From the NCBI GenBank assembly GCA_963082975.1, contig OY720345.1, forward strand, positions 633,001 through 697,000: 64,000 bases of DNA, written 5' to 3'. Source of the DNA: Labia minor. Its lineage: Eukaryota; Arthropoda; Insecta; Dermaptera; Spongiphoridae. The notes beneath the pieces were generated by a model. That model did not search any database, was not told the origin of the DNA, and saw only the letters and a program-made list of their open reading frames with translations. Both the position numbers and the translations under genes were made by a program. Below, one piece after another: positions 25,321 through 38,165 of this stretch; position 1 is the first letter of the stretch; every line of letters begins with the position of its first letter.

Positions 25321-25449
25321 GTATTATAATAATTCTTTATTTGGGAATTGCTAGAATTATTAATTTCATATTCATTGTGTAAAATGAATCGACTTCTTCA
25401 CTGAGCCACGAGGTGCTTGCTCTTGAATGAACAACATGGAGCATTATAG

Positions 25450-25640
25450 AAATTTTTAAAAATTAATTTCTGCGGTTATTGAATAGATTTTGATATAATT
25501 TCTATCCTATGTTCAAATAGAGTTATATAAGAATATTGTAATTTCATGGTAATCGGTTCAGCCTAATTTGAGTTTATAACATCATAATATTCCGGACAGA
25601 CATGAAACATTCTAAAGTCACTTTTTTCTGAATTTATTCG
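25450..25640 (-). repeat. dispersed repeat family C, reverse copy
   Basis: Reverse complement of the 540-765 block, including the inverse of TGTCCGGAA and the TATGTTCAAATAGAG phrase. Confidence 0.55.
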
Positions 25641-25905
25641 TTGTTCACATTAAACTTTGCATTTTCTGTGCCCAATCATCAATTATACAACTGTTAAGAA
25701 GGATTCACCTAAGTTCATCATTAAGTTTTCATTATGACAATTAGATAAAACTTCAGGTACAATTATAGAAGATTCACTAATGGAGAATAAAAGCAATAAT
25801 TATCTCACATCCAGAGTTGAACAAAATGACTAATATGCTATTAGTTGGCTTGAATTATAGACGGGAAAATTTTTTCACACATTAACAAGTTTGAAAGCTC
25901 TAGAT

Positions 25906-26170
25906 AAGCGGTCGCCAAACTTTTTGACCTCACGGACCAGTTAATTCATAATTTAAATCCCGCGGACCACTAATAGGATTTTTTAAGTGTGTTAAATATA
26001 TATTTATAAATAACACAATTGTGTGATCAAAGAACACATAAAATAACTTATCACGTAGTGTTATGAATTGAATCATGTTTTAATTTTAATGCATCTCTTA
26101 AAACATAACTTAACATGATGAGTAAGTATATTCCACATTTTTCTGCGGACCACCACTTTGGCAACCGCTG
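25906..26170. mobile_element. hAT-type MITE with near-perfect target duplication
   Basis: Ends are AAGCGGTCGCCAAAC and the inverse of CAGCGGTTGCCAAAG, the classic hAT start. Flanks CTCTAGAT (25898-25905) and CTCTAAAT (26171-26178) are an 8-bp duplication with one mismatch. 265 bp, non-coding. The element splits two stretches that both lead into LINE material. Confidence 0.8.
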
Positions 26171-26174
26171 CTCT

Positions 26175-26595
26175 AAATAATGATTGAAAAATTAATCGAA
26201 ACAGGAAAATTAATAGTGATAAGACAAAGTATTTAGTAACAGAGAGGTACAAGTGTCACAAAGTCTTAACATACAAAATATAGAATAGAATTTGAAAATG
26301 TAGAAGAATTTAAATCGAGGTTGCAATCGGGTAACGCCTGTTATCATACAGTAAAGGGACTTAACTCGTCAAAATTATTATCAAAGGGGATCAAAATTAA
26401 AATATGTAAAACAATTATTTTGCCGGTTGTATTATAGGCGTGTAAGGCATGGAGAGGTCTATGGCCCTGGAAGACGAGAGTAGATTTAGAGTATTTGAGA
26501 ATAGGATTTTTCGCAGCATTTATGGGCCAAAGAAAGATGACCTCATCTCATGTCGAATTTCGGGTTCGTTAGAGCCACAGAGATAGATAGATAGT
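26175..26595 (+). mobile_element. LINE fragment, internally deleted
   Basis: It follows the LINE tail from the ATTAATAGTGATAAGACAAAG phrase region to the PKKD block, then jumps to the 3' terminus (GTTAGAGCCACAGAGATAGA) and a GATA tail. The region between is deleted. Confidence 0.65.
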
Positions 26596-26599
26596 TTTA

Positions 26600-28280
26600 T
26601 TATATAAATATAGTTTAATAATTTAAACCTACAAAATTAAGATCTTGTATATTCACATTATGTAGTCTAATTTTTTTTTTTTTTTTTTTTTATAATAATA
26701 AAATATATAATAAATTGATCAAAAAACCGCTTTTTGCCTTTGGGCTTAAAAAGGAGCGTAGATAGGAGTAGCCTGAAGAGCCCCAAAATCATCTTTAGAA
26801 ACTCTGTTTTCTCTCTCTGTCCCTCCATTCCCAAATTTCCACACCATTCAGCAGAAATGATTGCACTAATGAATTAAGTTATTGCTGGCTATAATTTTCT
26901 ATATCGCTTCTTTTCATCAGACCCCAAGTGTTTTTTTTTTATAATTCTCCCTGTTTTAGAACATTGGTTTCTAATGTGCTCTTTTATGTTGTTATATATT
27001 CAGCAGATTTAAGCAATAACCTAAATATGTTATCCTTTCTACTTATTATATATTATTATCTCCGTATTTCTATATATTTTATTTTTTCCCTCTTCCTTCC
27101 TTTATTTCTAAATTTTATCATTTTTGATTTCTCACTATCTACTATAACCTTTTTGAGAAGTGGATCAAATTTTGATCATTATTTTTTTAGGTCTAGCTCG
27201 TGAGTCACTAACATTAAAAATTTTAAAATAAAAGTCTGGTCGCAAAAATCATTTTACCTTTTTTTTCTAGAACCATATTGAAAAAAATTTAAAAGAAAAA
27301 TCGAAAATGTTCATAAGTTTGTCTACAAAATAATCTTCTTACCTTTGTTTTTTTTTAGAAAAAAATTTAAAAATTTATAAAAATAAAAGGGTGCATCAGT
27401 GTCTGACCCATGGGTCATAGATTCGCCATCACGGACTGTACAGGTATAAGGTAATTTTCTTCACAACACATATGTTTTATTTAACAATCCTAAAATAAAT
27501 CAGTCACTGATTCATGATTTGAAATACATGACTCATGATGGTATTTCCGATTACCATGGAAAATGTTTGAGTAAAAATAACTTCAATTTATAATATAAAT
27601 ATAAATTAATTATAAGTTTTTACTTTGATGAGGAAATTTGAAAATTAACAAAAAATAACAAAATATAAAGTGAAATAAAATGAAATAATTTACTTAAACA
27701 AAATAAAAAATATTCAATGTTATAGGCTATAGATAACAAGTATTTAAATAGTGAGCTCGATACTTGTTCAAAGATTTTTGACTTTCACAATATATTGTCT
27801 AAATTTTTCTATTTATTTGAAATTAAAAAATTTTAATAAATAAAAATATTTTGTATATTTTGAATTAAATTTAGCCTTAAATTTACCTATTCTCCCTGTC
27901 CCAAGGTCAAATCTGTAAGATTATTTATTTAAATGTTAGAAAAAACTATTCTGGATTCAATATATAATTTACATGAAATATTTTTCAGTTATATTTAAGA
28001 CTAGTATTTACTTTATAGATGAAACTAGAATTTTTAATTATTTATCTAATATTTTAAATTATATTTAAAAAAATAAATACAAAAAATTATTTATAATTTT
28101 AATTTTTATAATATTTAATCTTATTGATTGAGTGGAAAAGTTGGTGTGGAGTTTGTGAGTAAAAGTCACACGCAGTGATTAGGCAAACAAAATCTTTATT
28201 CAATCAATGATATATTCTCCCATCGTTTTCTATAATCTTTTCTCAACTTTCTGGCAACAAAAGCTTGCGTATTTAGCTGA
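26600..28280. other. AT-rich stretch with repeat debris
   Basis: Poly-T at 26670-26690. A block at 27170-27430 with a repeated CTTACCTTTG/TTTTAGAA phrase and GTGTCTGACCCATGGGTC may be a degenerate hAT-type element. A 91-codon frame at 26928 is hydrophobic and low complexity. No gene is supported. Confidence 0.4.
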
Positions 28281-28289
28281 CATTTTTTG

Positions 28290-28930
<641 letters not shown>

Positions 28931-29039
28931 AAATTAATTTATCCAAAATTAATTTAATTAGTAATATTTTGGTAAAAGTCTGTAGTGTCACAAAACTATC
29001 GACAGATGGCGCTACATATAAACTTAAACATTCAAATAT

Positions 29040-29560
29040 TTTTAATTTTTTTTAAACTTAATATTTCTAACTTTGTATTACAATACAATAATGAGACGGA
29101 ATTGTTGTGTGTTAAATTAGATTTTATAAATTGAAAACCATTAGTTATACTCTTAAGTTATTTAGATTTATTGATCACATATCTGGAAAAAATCATCTTC
29201 ATTAGTTTTTTTTAATTTAAATGTATATATGTGACCTCACAGTTACCGCCTTTTAGATATATATCTATTCTTAAAATAAAATTAAAAATATTTATATTAT
29301 ATTCATAAAAATTTGTAAAATAATAATTATATTATTTTAATATTCCTATAAGTTGGTATCACAATTTATTATTATTATGAATTATTTATAAGTAATTAAT
29401 ATTATTAATTGGTATTAATAAATAAATAATATTAATTATATTAACTTAATATTTCTAACTTTGTATTACAATAATGAGACGGAATTGTGTGTTAAATTAG
29501 ATTTTATAAATTGAAAACCACATTAGTTATACTCTTAAGTTATTTAGTTATTAACAAGAT
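29040..29560 (+). repeat. direct repeat pair of about 100 bp
   Basis: The block at about 29050-29165 (ATTTCTAACTTTGTATTACA, AATGAGACGGAATTG, GAAAACCA) recurs at about 29447-29548 with small indels. The ~290 bp between are AT-rich. This may be a local duplication or two overlapping element copies. Confidence 0.65.
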
Positions 29561-29978
29561 AAGAATTGACTATAAAAACCAATTTGTTTTTAGGTAAGAA
29601 TATATTATTGTATTTATTGTAATTATTTAAAACTTTTCTAATGTAATAAGATGTTTTTAGCAAACAAATCTGTCTATAGTCCATTTGATTAAACCTACCA
29701 TCTTATATTATATATAGATTGTCGTGTATAAGATATTAGGGGTGAGGTATTTTATAAGAAAAATTGGGTTAAAAATAAGTTTAATTAATTGGTAGCACTC
29801 TGGATTGAATTTAGAATAATTAAAAGGGATATTGAAACCGCGTAGGTTGATTAGGGAATGACAAGATTGAATAGGTTCAATTAAAAAATGCTTATATAAA
29901 ATTATAACTAAAAATTATTTATTTAATAAAATTTTAAGAATTTAAATTACAATAGATAACTCAAGAAATTAAGATGAA

Positions 29979-30090
29979 TCTATATATATAAAAGGCAATG
30001 TCTGTGTGTCTGTCAAATACTCAAAAACTACCCGTCCGATTACGGTGAAACTTTCAGGGATTGTTGTGGGCATCCCAGGGAAGGTTTTAA
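29979..30090 (+). mobile_element. Helitron 5' end, interrupted
   Basis: TCTATATATATAAAAGGCAA starts after an A at 29979 and matches 28800-28930. At 30091 a second Helitron start interrupts it. Confidence 0.6.
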
Positions 30091-30651
30091 TCTATATATA
30101 TATATATAAAAGGCAATGTCTGTGTTTCTGTCTGTGTTATTGTTTTGTGTTTTGTACATATATATGTGTAAAATATTTATATTTACCTCTACCTACTTAT
30201 ATCACCCTCTAGCGGACATCTAATTACTCATATAAATATTTTACATATGTAAAATAAAGAACAAACAGAAATAAAAAAATAAATTTTAATTAATATAATT
30301 TATAAAAAAAAATAATGTTCATAAACTTAGAATATTAATTATTTAATTAATTAAAATCTACTTAAATAAATGCAAAGAGCCACAAATATATTAGTAAATA
30401 TATAAATAATAATATGAAATAGTCAATAAATCTTACTTATTATACTAGGAAAATTTGTTGTTGCTTAAATTAAAATATATTTTCCAAGAAAACAAATATA
30501 TATCTTATCTACTTATACTGATTGAAACAAAATGGATGAAAACCTTTTACATACAGACTTTCAACCAAATACCATGTATCATTCGGGGGTACAGGGGGCG
30601 GAGCCCCCGTCTAGGTGTGAAGAGCGCCTGGAAGGCGCTCGGAGCAGCTAG
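30091..30651 (+). mobile_element. non-autonomous Helitron, 561 bp
   Basis: 5' TCTATATATATATATATAAA at 30091; 3' subterminal phrase at 30525-30560, a GGGGGCGGAGCCCCC block, hairpin GAGCGCC-TGGAA-GGCGCTC (30622-30640) and CTAG (30648-30651) followed by T. It carries no protein. It lies inside, or just after, the 5' end of a related Helitron at 29979. The pairing of this 5' and 3' end is inferred from their order and spacing. Confidence 0.6.
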
Positions 30652-31244
30652 TATATATATATATCTGAAAGATAAATACAGAAACAGGATAAATGCAAAC
30701 CTGATCTAAGATTGAAATTGTCAGATATTGAGCCTAACTTTGAATTGCTTTGTTCTATCAAACAGCCACAAATATCCCATTAAGAGTACATAAACATAAG
30801 AACCATTTTGTTAAATTTATCTTGTTTTCAACTTTTATAGCCATCATTTAAGTATTATTAATGTTTTATTTCAATGTTTCACGATTAATATAATCAATTG
30901 TAATACAATATGAAAAATATATATTCTATAAAATTTTATTGCTTTTTTTACCTGTCATTAACAACTACATAGGGGTGATAGGGGGTTCGTCAAATTTATT
31001 CGGACCTTTCTTTTGGTACGCGAGGAAAAAAGGTTGGGAAACACTGATCTAGATGAAACGAGCAATTCAATATATAATTAATATCTTTTTAAAGATGAAA
31101 TAAAATTAATAAATAAATAAATTTAAATTAACAAATAAAATAAGACCAAGTAAATCTTCCGGGTTTTTCCCTGCAGGAATTGAATTTGTTATATCTGCAA
31201 AAATAGCAAATTTTATACATTTTATTTAAAATTAATTTAAATAT
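30652..31244. other. AT-rich stretch, nothing recognised
   Basis: A phrase at 31000-31045 (GGTACGCGAGG, GGTTGGGAAACACTGATCTA) resembles a hAT-type end. Nothing else is supported. Confidence 0.4.
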
Positions 31245-33360
31245 GGTAATGGTCCATCGTAACTAATCCCTCAACGGATCGAAAAAAAAAATACCAGTGC
31301 GTACCTTAGATTATCCTGATTGATTTTTGATATGAAATAATTGGTGCTCATTTCGTGTTTACGGGAGAAAAATTAATATAATTTGCATATAAATTGGGGG
31401 TGGGGGCCATGTTTTGATAGTTATAGTATGACATATGATCAAAAGAGGGCGAGATCTTCACCTTGTTCAGTAGATAGCGCTATTAAATACAATTTGAATT
31501 TAAATATATATTAATTTCAACATTTGCCTAAACATTTATAAAAATAAATATACATATGAAATACGTTTAATATTAAAAATAAATAAATATACATATGAAA
31601 TTTGTTTTTTTAATATTAAAAAATATTTAATTTGAGATTAATTATATATAAAAAGATCAACTATCAAATAGATTCAAACTTTTATTTTCTTTGATTAGAT
31701 TATAATTAAATATTATTTATATTATTTAAAAATTATTATTTTTCTATTTATTAAGGATGTCTTTTAAAAAATTGTAATTAACCCTATCATATGTCAAATA
31801 TTATAGCTAAGTTTTTTTGAATTTTTTAAAATTATAATAAATATTAATTAAATAAAAAACCTTTGTACTGTATAACTCTAAATTATATAACCTTATACAA
31901 ATAATAATATCCTAAAGGATTTTTAGAAATATAATATAATATAAGGTTATATAATTTAGAGTTATACAGTACAAAGGTTTTTTTATTTAATTAATATTGA
32001 TTTTAATTTTAAAAAATTCAAAAAAACTTAGCTATAATATTTGACATATGATAGGGTTAAAGCAAACACAATAGTGAAGGCCCCGCCATCTCTTGGCCTG
32101 TCTTGACCTAAAGCCAAGCGTGGTTGTTGGTTACGCCCTCTTAGGGACAATCATTTCTATCTCGGAGCCACGGATGTAAATAATTACCTTAAATATATAT
32201 ACATATAATATATATAATTATATAATTAATATAACATTATATTTGGATGCCTAATCTAGCTGAGATAAAAATATTTTAAAATAGGTTAAGATATAATTTA
32301 AATCAATAATAGTTATAGGTTATAGGTAATTACTCAAAAGAGCTTTTGGTACATGGATTTGGATAAAACTTTACCAGTGGGTTCCTTTTGCAATTCCAAA
32401 TAAACTTTTCTTATGAAATTTTTTCGGGCCTCTTCTAGTTCACGAGATAAAAATTGCAAAAGGAACCCACTGGTAAAGTTTTATCCAAATCCATAACTGG
32501 ATGACTGTTCTGTATAATTACCCTAAATATATGTATATAGTATATAAATATAATATAATATATATATATATATATATATAGTTTAATAATTAATAATAAA
32601 ATTATACCTTCATTAAAAGCTATTTTGTTTACATTTGATATTAAAATAATTACCACAGACCATCCATATGATTATACAACAAGCCAGCCATGTTGTCTTC
32701 TGTAGCGCCATCTATTACCACAAGACAGAAGCAAACTCAGTTTCAGAACTCTAATATAAGTGTCATCCCCATGGTTACGATACGGTGACTGCGAGATCGA
32801 AATGATTGGCCCCAAGAGGGCGAGACCTTCACCACTGTGATTGCTTTGCCCAGTAGATAGCGCAATGGAATGGGAGGGATATACAATTTGAATTTAAATA
32901 TTTAATATATACATATATATATATAACACAATTTTTTTTAGTTAGTGATAATTGCAAAATTTCCCTAAACCTTTATAAAAATAAATATTCATATAAAATA
33001 ATTTTTTTTGAATGATTTTAGTATGAATTTAACTTTTTCTAAAATAAAATAAACCGAATTCAAAACCGAAAAAGTGTATAATCATGTATATATTTAAATT
33101 AAAATTGATTATCCCTCCCATTCCATTGCACTATGTACTGACCAAAGCAATCACAGTGGTGAAGGTCTCGTTCTCTTGTGATCATAGGCCATACCTACTA
33201 TAACTGTCAAGAAATGGCCGCCCACCTCCTATTTATGCAAATTTTAATAATTTTTATCTCGTAAACTCGGAGCAAGCACCAAAAATTTGAAAAGAAAAAT
33301 CTATCAGAATAATAAAACGCACTGGTAAAGTTTTTTATCGAAATCCATGGCGGAAGGAAC
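31245..33360. repeat. locus of nested inverted repeats
   Basis: Five sets of arms are visible. Outer: 31245-31470 against 33155-33355, about 200 bp and diverged. Second: 32812-32880 against 33113-33176. Third: 32128-32166 against 32791-32828. Fourth: 31778-31896 against 31940-32060, near-perfect with a ~43-bp loop. Fifth: 32352-32395 against 32451-32494, near-perfect with a ~55-bp loop. The phrase AGAGGGCGAGA-TTCACC recurs in several arms, so one foldback/MITE family has probably inserted repeatedly into itself. There is no coding frame. The arms would fold into long hairpins if transcribed. Confidence 0.7.
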
Positions 33361-33559
33361 GTTTGATATCATTACCAAAATAATAATTGTGAATATTATT
33401 ACATATTTTAAATTTTAAATTATTTCACAGATTACTTTTTTCAAAACAACTTGATATTGCATATAATTTACTTTTTTATAATATACATGTTAATTTTAAA
33501 CTTATATTCATATAAATATAATCTCAATTGTAATATTTTTTTGATATTTTAGATATGAG

Positions 33560-34526
33560 GCCAACAGGATCAAGGGGGCAATGAAAGGCTGAAGTAGTTT
33601 ATAGAATCGGTATTTAGTTATTGTTGACGTGTTCGGGAGTAGAGGTTACAAAGTTGGTGTTGTTGAAGTAATCGAAGTCGGCCAAAGGCGGATCGCCGGT
33701 GCGGGACCCAGAGTACGAAGTCCTCTCGGAGTGCTGCTAGATGGCCCTGGGCGGTCGGTATGCGATGCGACCGAGTCGGAGGATGGTCCGTGAGCAGTGT
33801 GCGGGGACCGGAGGGCGACTCGTGGCCGATGGGTGGTTGACCGCAGGGCGACTCGTAGACGATGGGTGGTTGACCGCATGGCGACTCGTAGACGACGTAC
33901 TGGAGGACGATGCCCATGGCCTGGAGGGTAGTAGTGGCTTGCGGAATCTCAATCTGCCTACTCCCAGCAAGCCGGAAAGGATAAGTGAGATATGGCTTAC
34001 AGAGTCTCAATCTGCATACTCTCTGCAAGCCAGGAAGGTGGCGACAATGTCCGAGGCGATGAAGATGACGGCGGCGACCTCAGCGGCAGTGGGAGCGATC
34101 GCGATGGTGTCCGGAGGCAGCGCCGTCGTGTCATCGTCGTTGATGGAAACGGCAAGGAAGCCGGGAAAGGATCGAGATATTTGCTGGAGACACCCCCAGG
34201 GTTTATTCAACCGGTTCCAACAAATATCACGTCGGGGTCACCAATTTAGAGGACATGTGTATAGGAGAGGATGGTGAGGATGGGACTGGGTGACTGGACT
34301 GTTGTCGAGCTGCCTTTATATACCTCCAGCGCTTGCCTCTGGTCCGCCCTGTAGGGCGTGTCCGGAGGCGGAGCTATATCTTCTAGAATATTCTCGTAGC
34401 GTCTATAATCTTCTCGTAGCGTCTGGAATATTCTCGAGCGTTTGAGTTCGAGCATCATTGATAGGGACGCCTTGTGTGACGCCACAGATATACTAAATGT
34501 CATTTCAATCGTGTTTGGCGATAACA
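33560..34526 (-). mobile_element. Ty3/gypsy LTR element fossil, incomplete
   Basis: On the minus strand a GC-richer LTR of about 280 bp starts TGTTATCGCC near 34526 and contains a GTATATAAAGGC promoter motif. It ends at about 34244, directly before TGGTGACCCCGACGTGAT (34226-34243). That primer site is complementary to the 3' end of an insect tRNA-Trp, a primer known from the CsRn1 clade of Ty3/gypsy. The leader and start of a gag-like region follow, with a ~33-bp tandem repeat at about 33816-33900. Only one LTR is in the window and pol is absent, so this is an incomplete, dead copy. Its age cannot be estimated without the partner LTR. Confidence 0.65.
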
Positions 34527-35184
34527 TTAAAATAAAGAGATGATGTATTTACATATTATGTATTAATATAAATATTAACTATTATATAATTAGTTATTGA
34601 TATAAAATAAATAATTTTGTTAATCTCCTTTACGAATGAATGGTTTATTTCTTTTGGCAAACTTAAAATTTTTTTGGAATATCCAGTGTTTTTACGCAAT
34701 TTGTCAAATTCATTGAATCGAAATTATAAAAATTTTAAGAGAAAATAAAAGAGCTTATAACAGTTGTGTTTCATGGGTGCAAAACTGGTTGATTCCCCAG
34801 GAAATGGTCCTTACGTTTTCAAAGTACTTGCTCAAGTATATCACAGAACTTCACATTGAAACCCACAAGACGAAGATTTAAAAAAATACGCCCAATTCTA
34901 TGTCATAGATTCCACACAGACCACAGCCCAGCGCAACCAACAAATGTCAATATTAAACATAGACTTATTGACAGAAGAGATCGTTTTTTTAATTTTTTAA
35001 TATCCAGGACCAGAACTCCCAACAACTTTAAATTAAAAATTAAAGAAATCTCCACTCAAGGCAGATTACTAAAAATTGATCATTAGGTATACGAAAAATA
35101 TTGTTTTCAAAGAACTATTTAATTAATTGCTACAAACCACGATAAATTAATTTTAAACTTAGATTGCAAACACCGTTTGGTCTG
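34527..35184. other. intergenic, one unrecognised short frame
   Basis: The 76-codon frame at 34856-35086 is basic and has no family resemblance that I can name. It may be part of an old transposon. Confidence 0.4.
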
Positions 35185-35649
35185 TGGTCTTGAGCATAGG
35201 CACAACCAGGGGGGGGGGGGGGGTTGGGGTTAAAACCCCCTCAGGAGAGAAAAAAAATATAAATTGCTGTATATTATGTACTATATTACAAATAGAAAAG
35301 AAAAAAAAAGAATTCTTAAAGTATAACTTAGTGTATAATAAGTAAGTTTATTTTATTTTAAAAAAATTTTAACAAAAATAAACTTTTTTCGTACAGAATT
35401 AAATATAAGAAATAAAAAATTATTTTATTATTTCTCCTAAATCATAAAAAACAAAAGACTTAATATAAGATTACTAGATGATTGTGAAATTTTCCAATTT
35501 GACTATTATTTAAATATAAAATAAATAAAAATATTACTCAAATTCTAAATATATTTTATTAATAATACATTAATTGCTAATTTCATAAAAATTATGAAGC
35601 GAAGACTAATTTTTTCAAAATGGAAACGGGTAAAAATCGCTAAAGGAAA

Positions 35650-36255
35650 TTAGCTGGAGTGTCTCCACTCGACTATCTCGCAATTTGAATTGGATTAAAT
35701 AACATAATATATTATATTTAAATTAAATTTAATTAATTATAAATTATAAATAATAAATAATAAATATTAAACCAGCGCATGTTTGGCTTTTTGTTGATGG
35801 CACCACATTACGTGTTGGCGCGTGAGATTTGCAGTGTTAAAAAATTAATTCTGGTAATTTTAGCGAATCAATCAAGCTGAAATTCTATATATAGCAGTTT
35901 TATACAATTATTAATCATGTGAAAAATTATCAAACATATATCTTTATTTTTACGGTCACTTTAGAGGAAAAAAAATCAAAACGTTGTAGGTAATGACCCT
36001 CTTCCGGTTGACCTACAATTCTCAAAAGTTGATAGAAAACTATGAATTTTGAATAATGTCCATGTACCAAATTTCATCATTCTAGCTCAAACCGTTTTTG
36101 CGTAATCTTGCCTACATACATACACACACACACACACACAGACATTTTTCTCAACCTTAGTGAAAATGATTCAGGAACCTTCAAAACGTATAAAAACATC
36201 AAAATCTCAACATCGAAAATTTTCGTGATCGCAATACTATCTCTGGCGAGATAGT
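35650..36255 (+). mobile_element. HINE-2, complete copy
   Basis: 5' TAGCTGGAGTGTCTCCACTC, body as at 7772-8358, CA repeat at 36118-36140, and terminal palindrome ACTATCTCTGGCGAGATAGT (36236-36255). It directly abuts the inverted end of the MULE remnant. Confidence 0.75.
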
Positions 36256-37405
36256 AAAAATCCATAAAAGTCAAAAATCCCTAAAACCGAAAATCCCCCA
36301 AAGCGAAAACCCCTAAATAAAAATATCGCGGACTGAAAAAATCCCTAAAAGAATAAATCACAAAAAACAAATTTTTTCATTTTTGTATTAATTTTAATTG
36401 TGACTCAGAAAATTAAATCACATGACACCCAGTTGCCTGAGACACGACCTCCCAAGGAGGTAATCGGGCCTGGGCCGAAAGTAGGGAAAAATAGGTCAAA
36501 AAATACATAGGGCCTACACACGTGATTTTTCCAAAAAATTAGGGGTGTCAAATTCGTATGTAAAATAAAGGGAATTTACTCAAATTCCGTTTATTAGCAT
36601 AGGTTTTAATAGTTTAATGATTCCAAATACAAAATACACCATTTGCACGGTATATTTCACCAGGGAATATATAACACAATATGTGAAATTTACTATCATC
36701 AGAGGTTGTCTTTTTCATTTTGCTCAATGCATTTATAGAAACATCAAATCAATGCCAGAAGTTTTGAAGCTCCATAATGATATAAATAATCCTGACATCT
36801 CCACTCATTTACGAACTCTTGCAGCTTTAGTTTTGGTTCCACCATCAAAAGTCATTGTAGCCTACCAAGCATTAGCTGGACGACCAACAGGGTAAAACTT
36901 CGTGATCTTTTTTCTTACTTCGAGCGCACTTGGCTAGGTGAACAATTTTTGGCTGGTTTTTATGACCCCGAATTCGACATTGGAACATTGGAACATCTAC
37001 GATGCCACTTTGATGGATTTGCCTCGAACAAACAATGCATTGGAAGGTTATAACAATGCTCCTTGTTCACCCTTAGAAGGTTACAAGACATCAGTATGGG
37101 ACCTGATTAAGCAAATCCATATTGAGCATAACCTTATCTCTTTGGAAATCTGTCGTGATGTTCGTGGTAAGAAGCCTGATCCACCAAGGAAACGATTCAG
37201 CGACTCGCATGAGCTTCTAACCATAATGAAGGCAAACCATGAAAAATGGGACGCTAAAAAAACAGATGGAACAGATGTGATGACACTACCTCATTCAAGT
37301 CTCTTCGGCTATTCATTATTAAATAAGTAAAAAAAAATTAGGGAAATTTTTTATTTAGGGATTTATTCTTTTAGGGATTTTTTCTTAGGGATTTTTACAT
37401 GATTT
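36256..37405 (+). pseudogene. Mutator-like (MULE) transposon remnant with transposase C-terminal part
   Basis: Inverted ends containing AAAAATCCCTAAAAGAATAA (about 36339) and its inverse (about 37355-37380) enclose two open frames. The first (36617-36895) has G-C-L-F-H-F-A-Q-C-I-Y-R, then I-S-T-H-L-R-T-L-A-A-L. The second (36938-37330) has W-N-I-Y-D-A-T-L-M-D-L-P-R-T-N-N-A-L-E-G-Y-N-N-A. F-H-x3-C and L-P-R-T-N-N-x-x-E-G are typical of the C-terminal half of MULE transposases. The N-terminal zinc-binding and first catalytic regions are missing and there is a frame break between the parts, so it is inactive. Confidence 0.75.
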
Positions 37406-38165
37406 CTTTCAAAATATCCTGCCACTACGGGCGGACGAAAAGCTTTCGATCTTAAAGTAGTTTTTTATAAAGAACTCCTTTATTATTAAGTTTAGGTAAA
37501 AATGAATATAATGAAACTTTTAGTAAATTCGATTCCCTATAAAGTTAATACGATAGTATGATAATTCTCATAAAAATCGGTATTTATTGAGAAAATCAAT
37601 AAAATGTGCTTTAACACCTCTTTAAATTACCCTTACTTATGGTCTGATCCGAAAACAATCCAATCCCCGCCCATCATTCCCAAAAAAAACATCTAAATAT
37701 CAAATTTCAAGACAATATCTCATTTTGTTTAGTCGTAATCTCGGTAACGAGCCGGTTCAAAAATTTTTTTTGCAGTTTTGGATTCAGAACCGTCTGAAAA
37801 GTGGAAATCTCGAAGAATCTCGGAGCAAATATTTTCAAAATTTTCCGATCATTGTATAAGCTATCCTTATTTCATGAGGAAAGCTAAAATGATTTTCTTA
37901 TAGCTGGAAAAAAATATTTTCTTTCTAAAACAGTGAATACGAGTAAATAAAATACAAAATTAAATTTTTTTGCCAGATTTTGTAAAATCAGTGTTTCATT
38001 TACAAAACTTTTTTAAATATTTAATATAAAAAAAAATCTTAATGAAAATTTGTCTTTGAGAGAGCCCGGGGGGGGGGGGGGGGCGCGCCATAGGAAGGTG
38101 TAGCGGCTAGTCAACCCCCCCCCCCTCCAGGATCAAATCCTGGTTGCGCCACTGGTCTTGAGCAT

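Larger units (their letters stand above)
35198..38152. mobile_element. 3-kb insertion with 13-bp flanking direct repeats and short inverted ends
   Basis: TGGTCTTGAGCAT occurs at 35185-35197 and again at 38153-38165, an exact 13-bp direct repeat that reads as a target duplication. The inner ends are AGGCACAACCAGG and the inverse of GTGGCGCAACCAGG, so short inverted repeats are present, each followed by a G or C run. The interior holds a HINE-2 copy (35650-36255) and a MULE remnant (36256-37405). The superfamily is uncertain. A 13-bp duplication is long for most DNA transposons; Mutator-like elements usually give 8-11 bp. Confidence 0.6.

Noticed and set aside
33741-34277. 178-codon open frame and its overlapping antisense frames
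   Set aside because: They arise from GC-rich sequence with tandem repeats inside the LTR element fossil, and no host exon structure is present.
36617-37330. Two open frames as a possible host gene
   Set aside because: The residues match the C-terminal half of MULE transposases and are enclosed by inverted repeats.
38068-38152. tRNA-like sequence (a GGATCAAATCC arm)
   Set aside because: No anticodon arm or cloverleaf; the block is the inverted end of the composite insertion.
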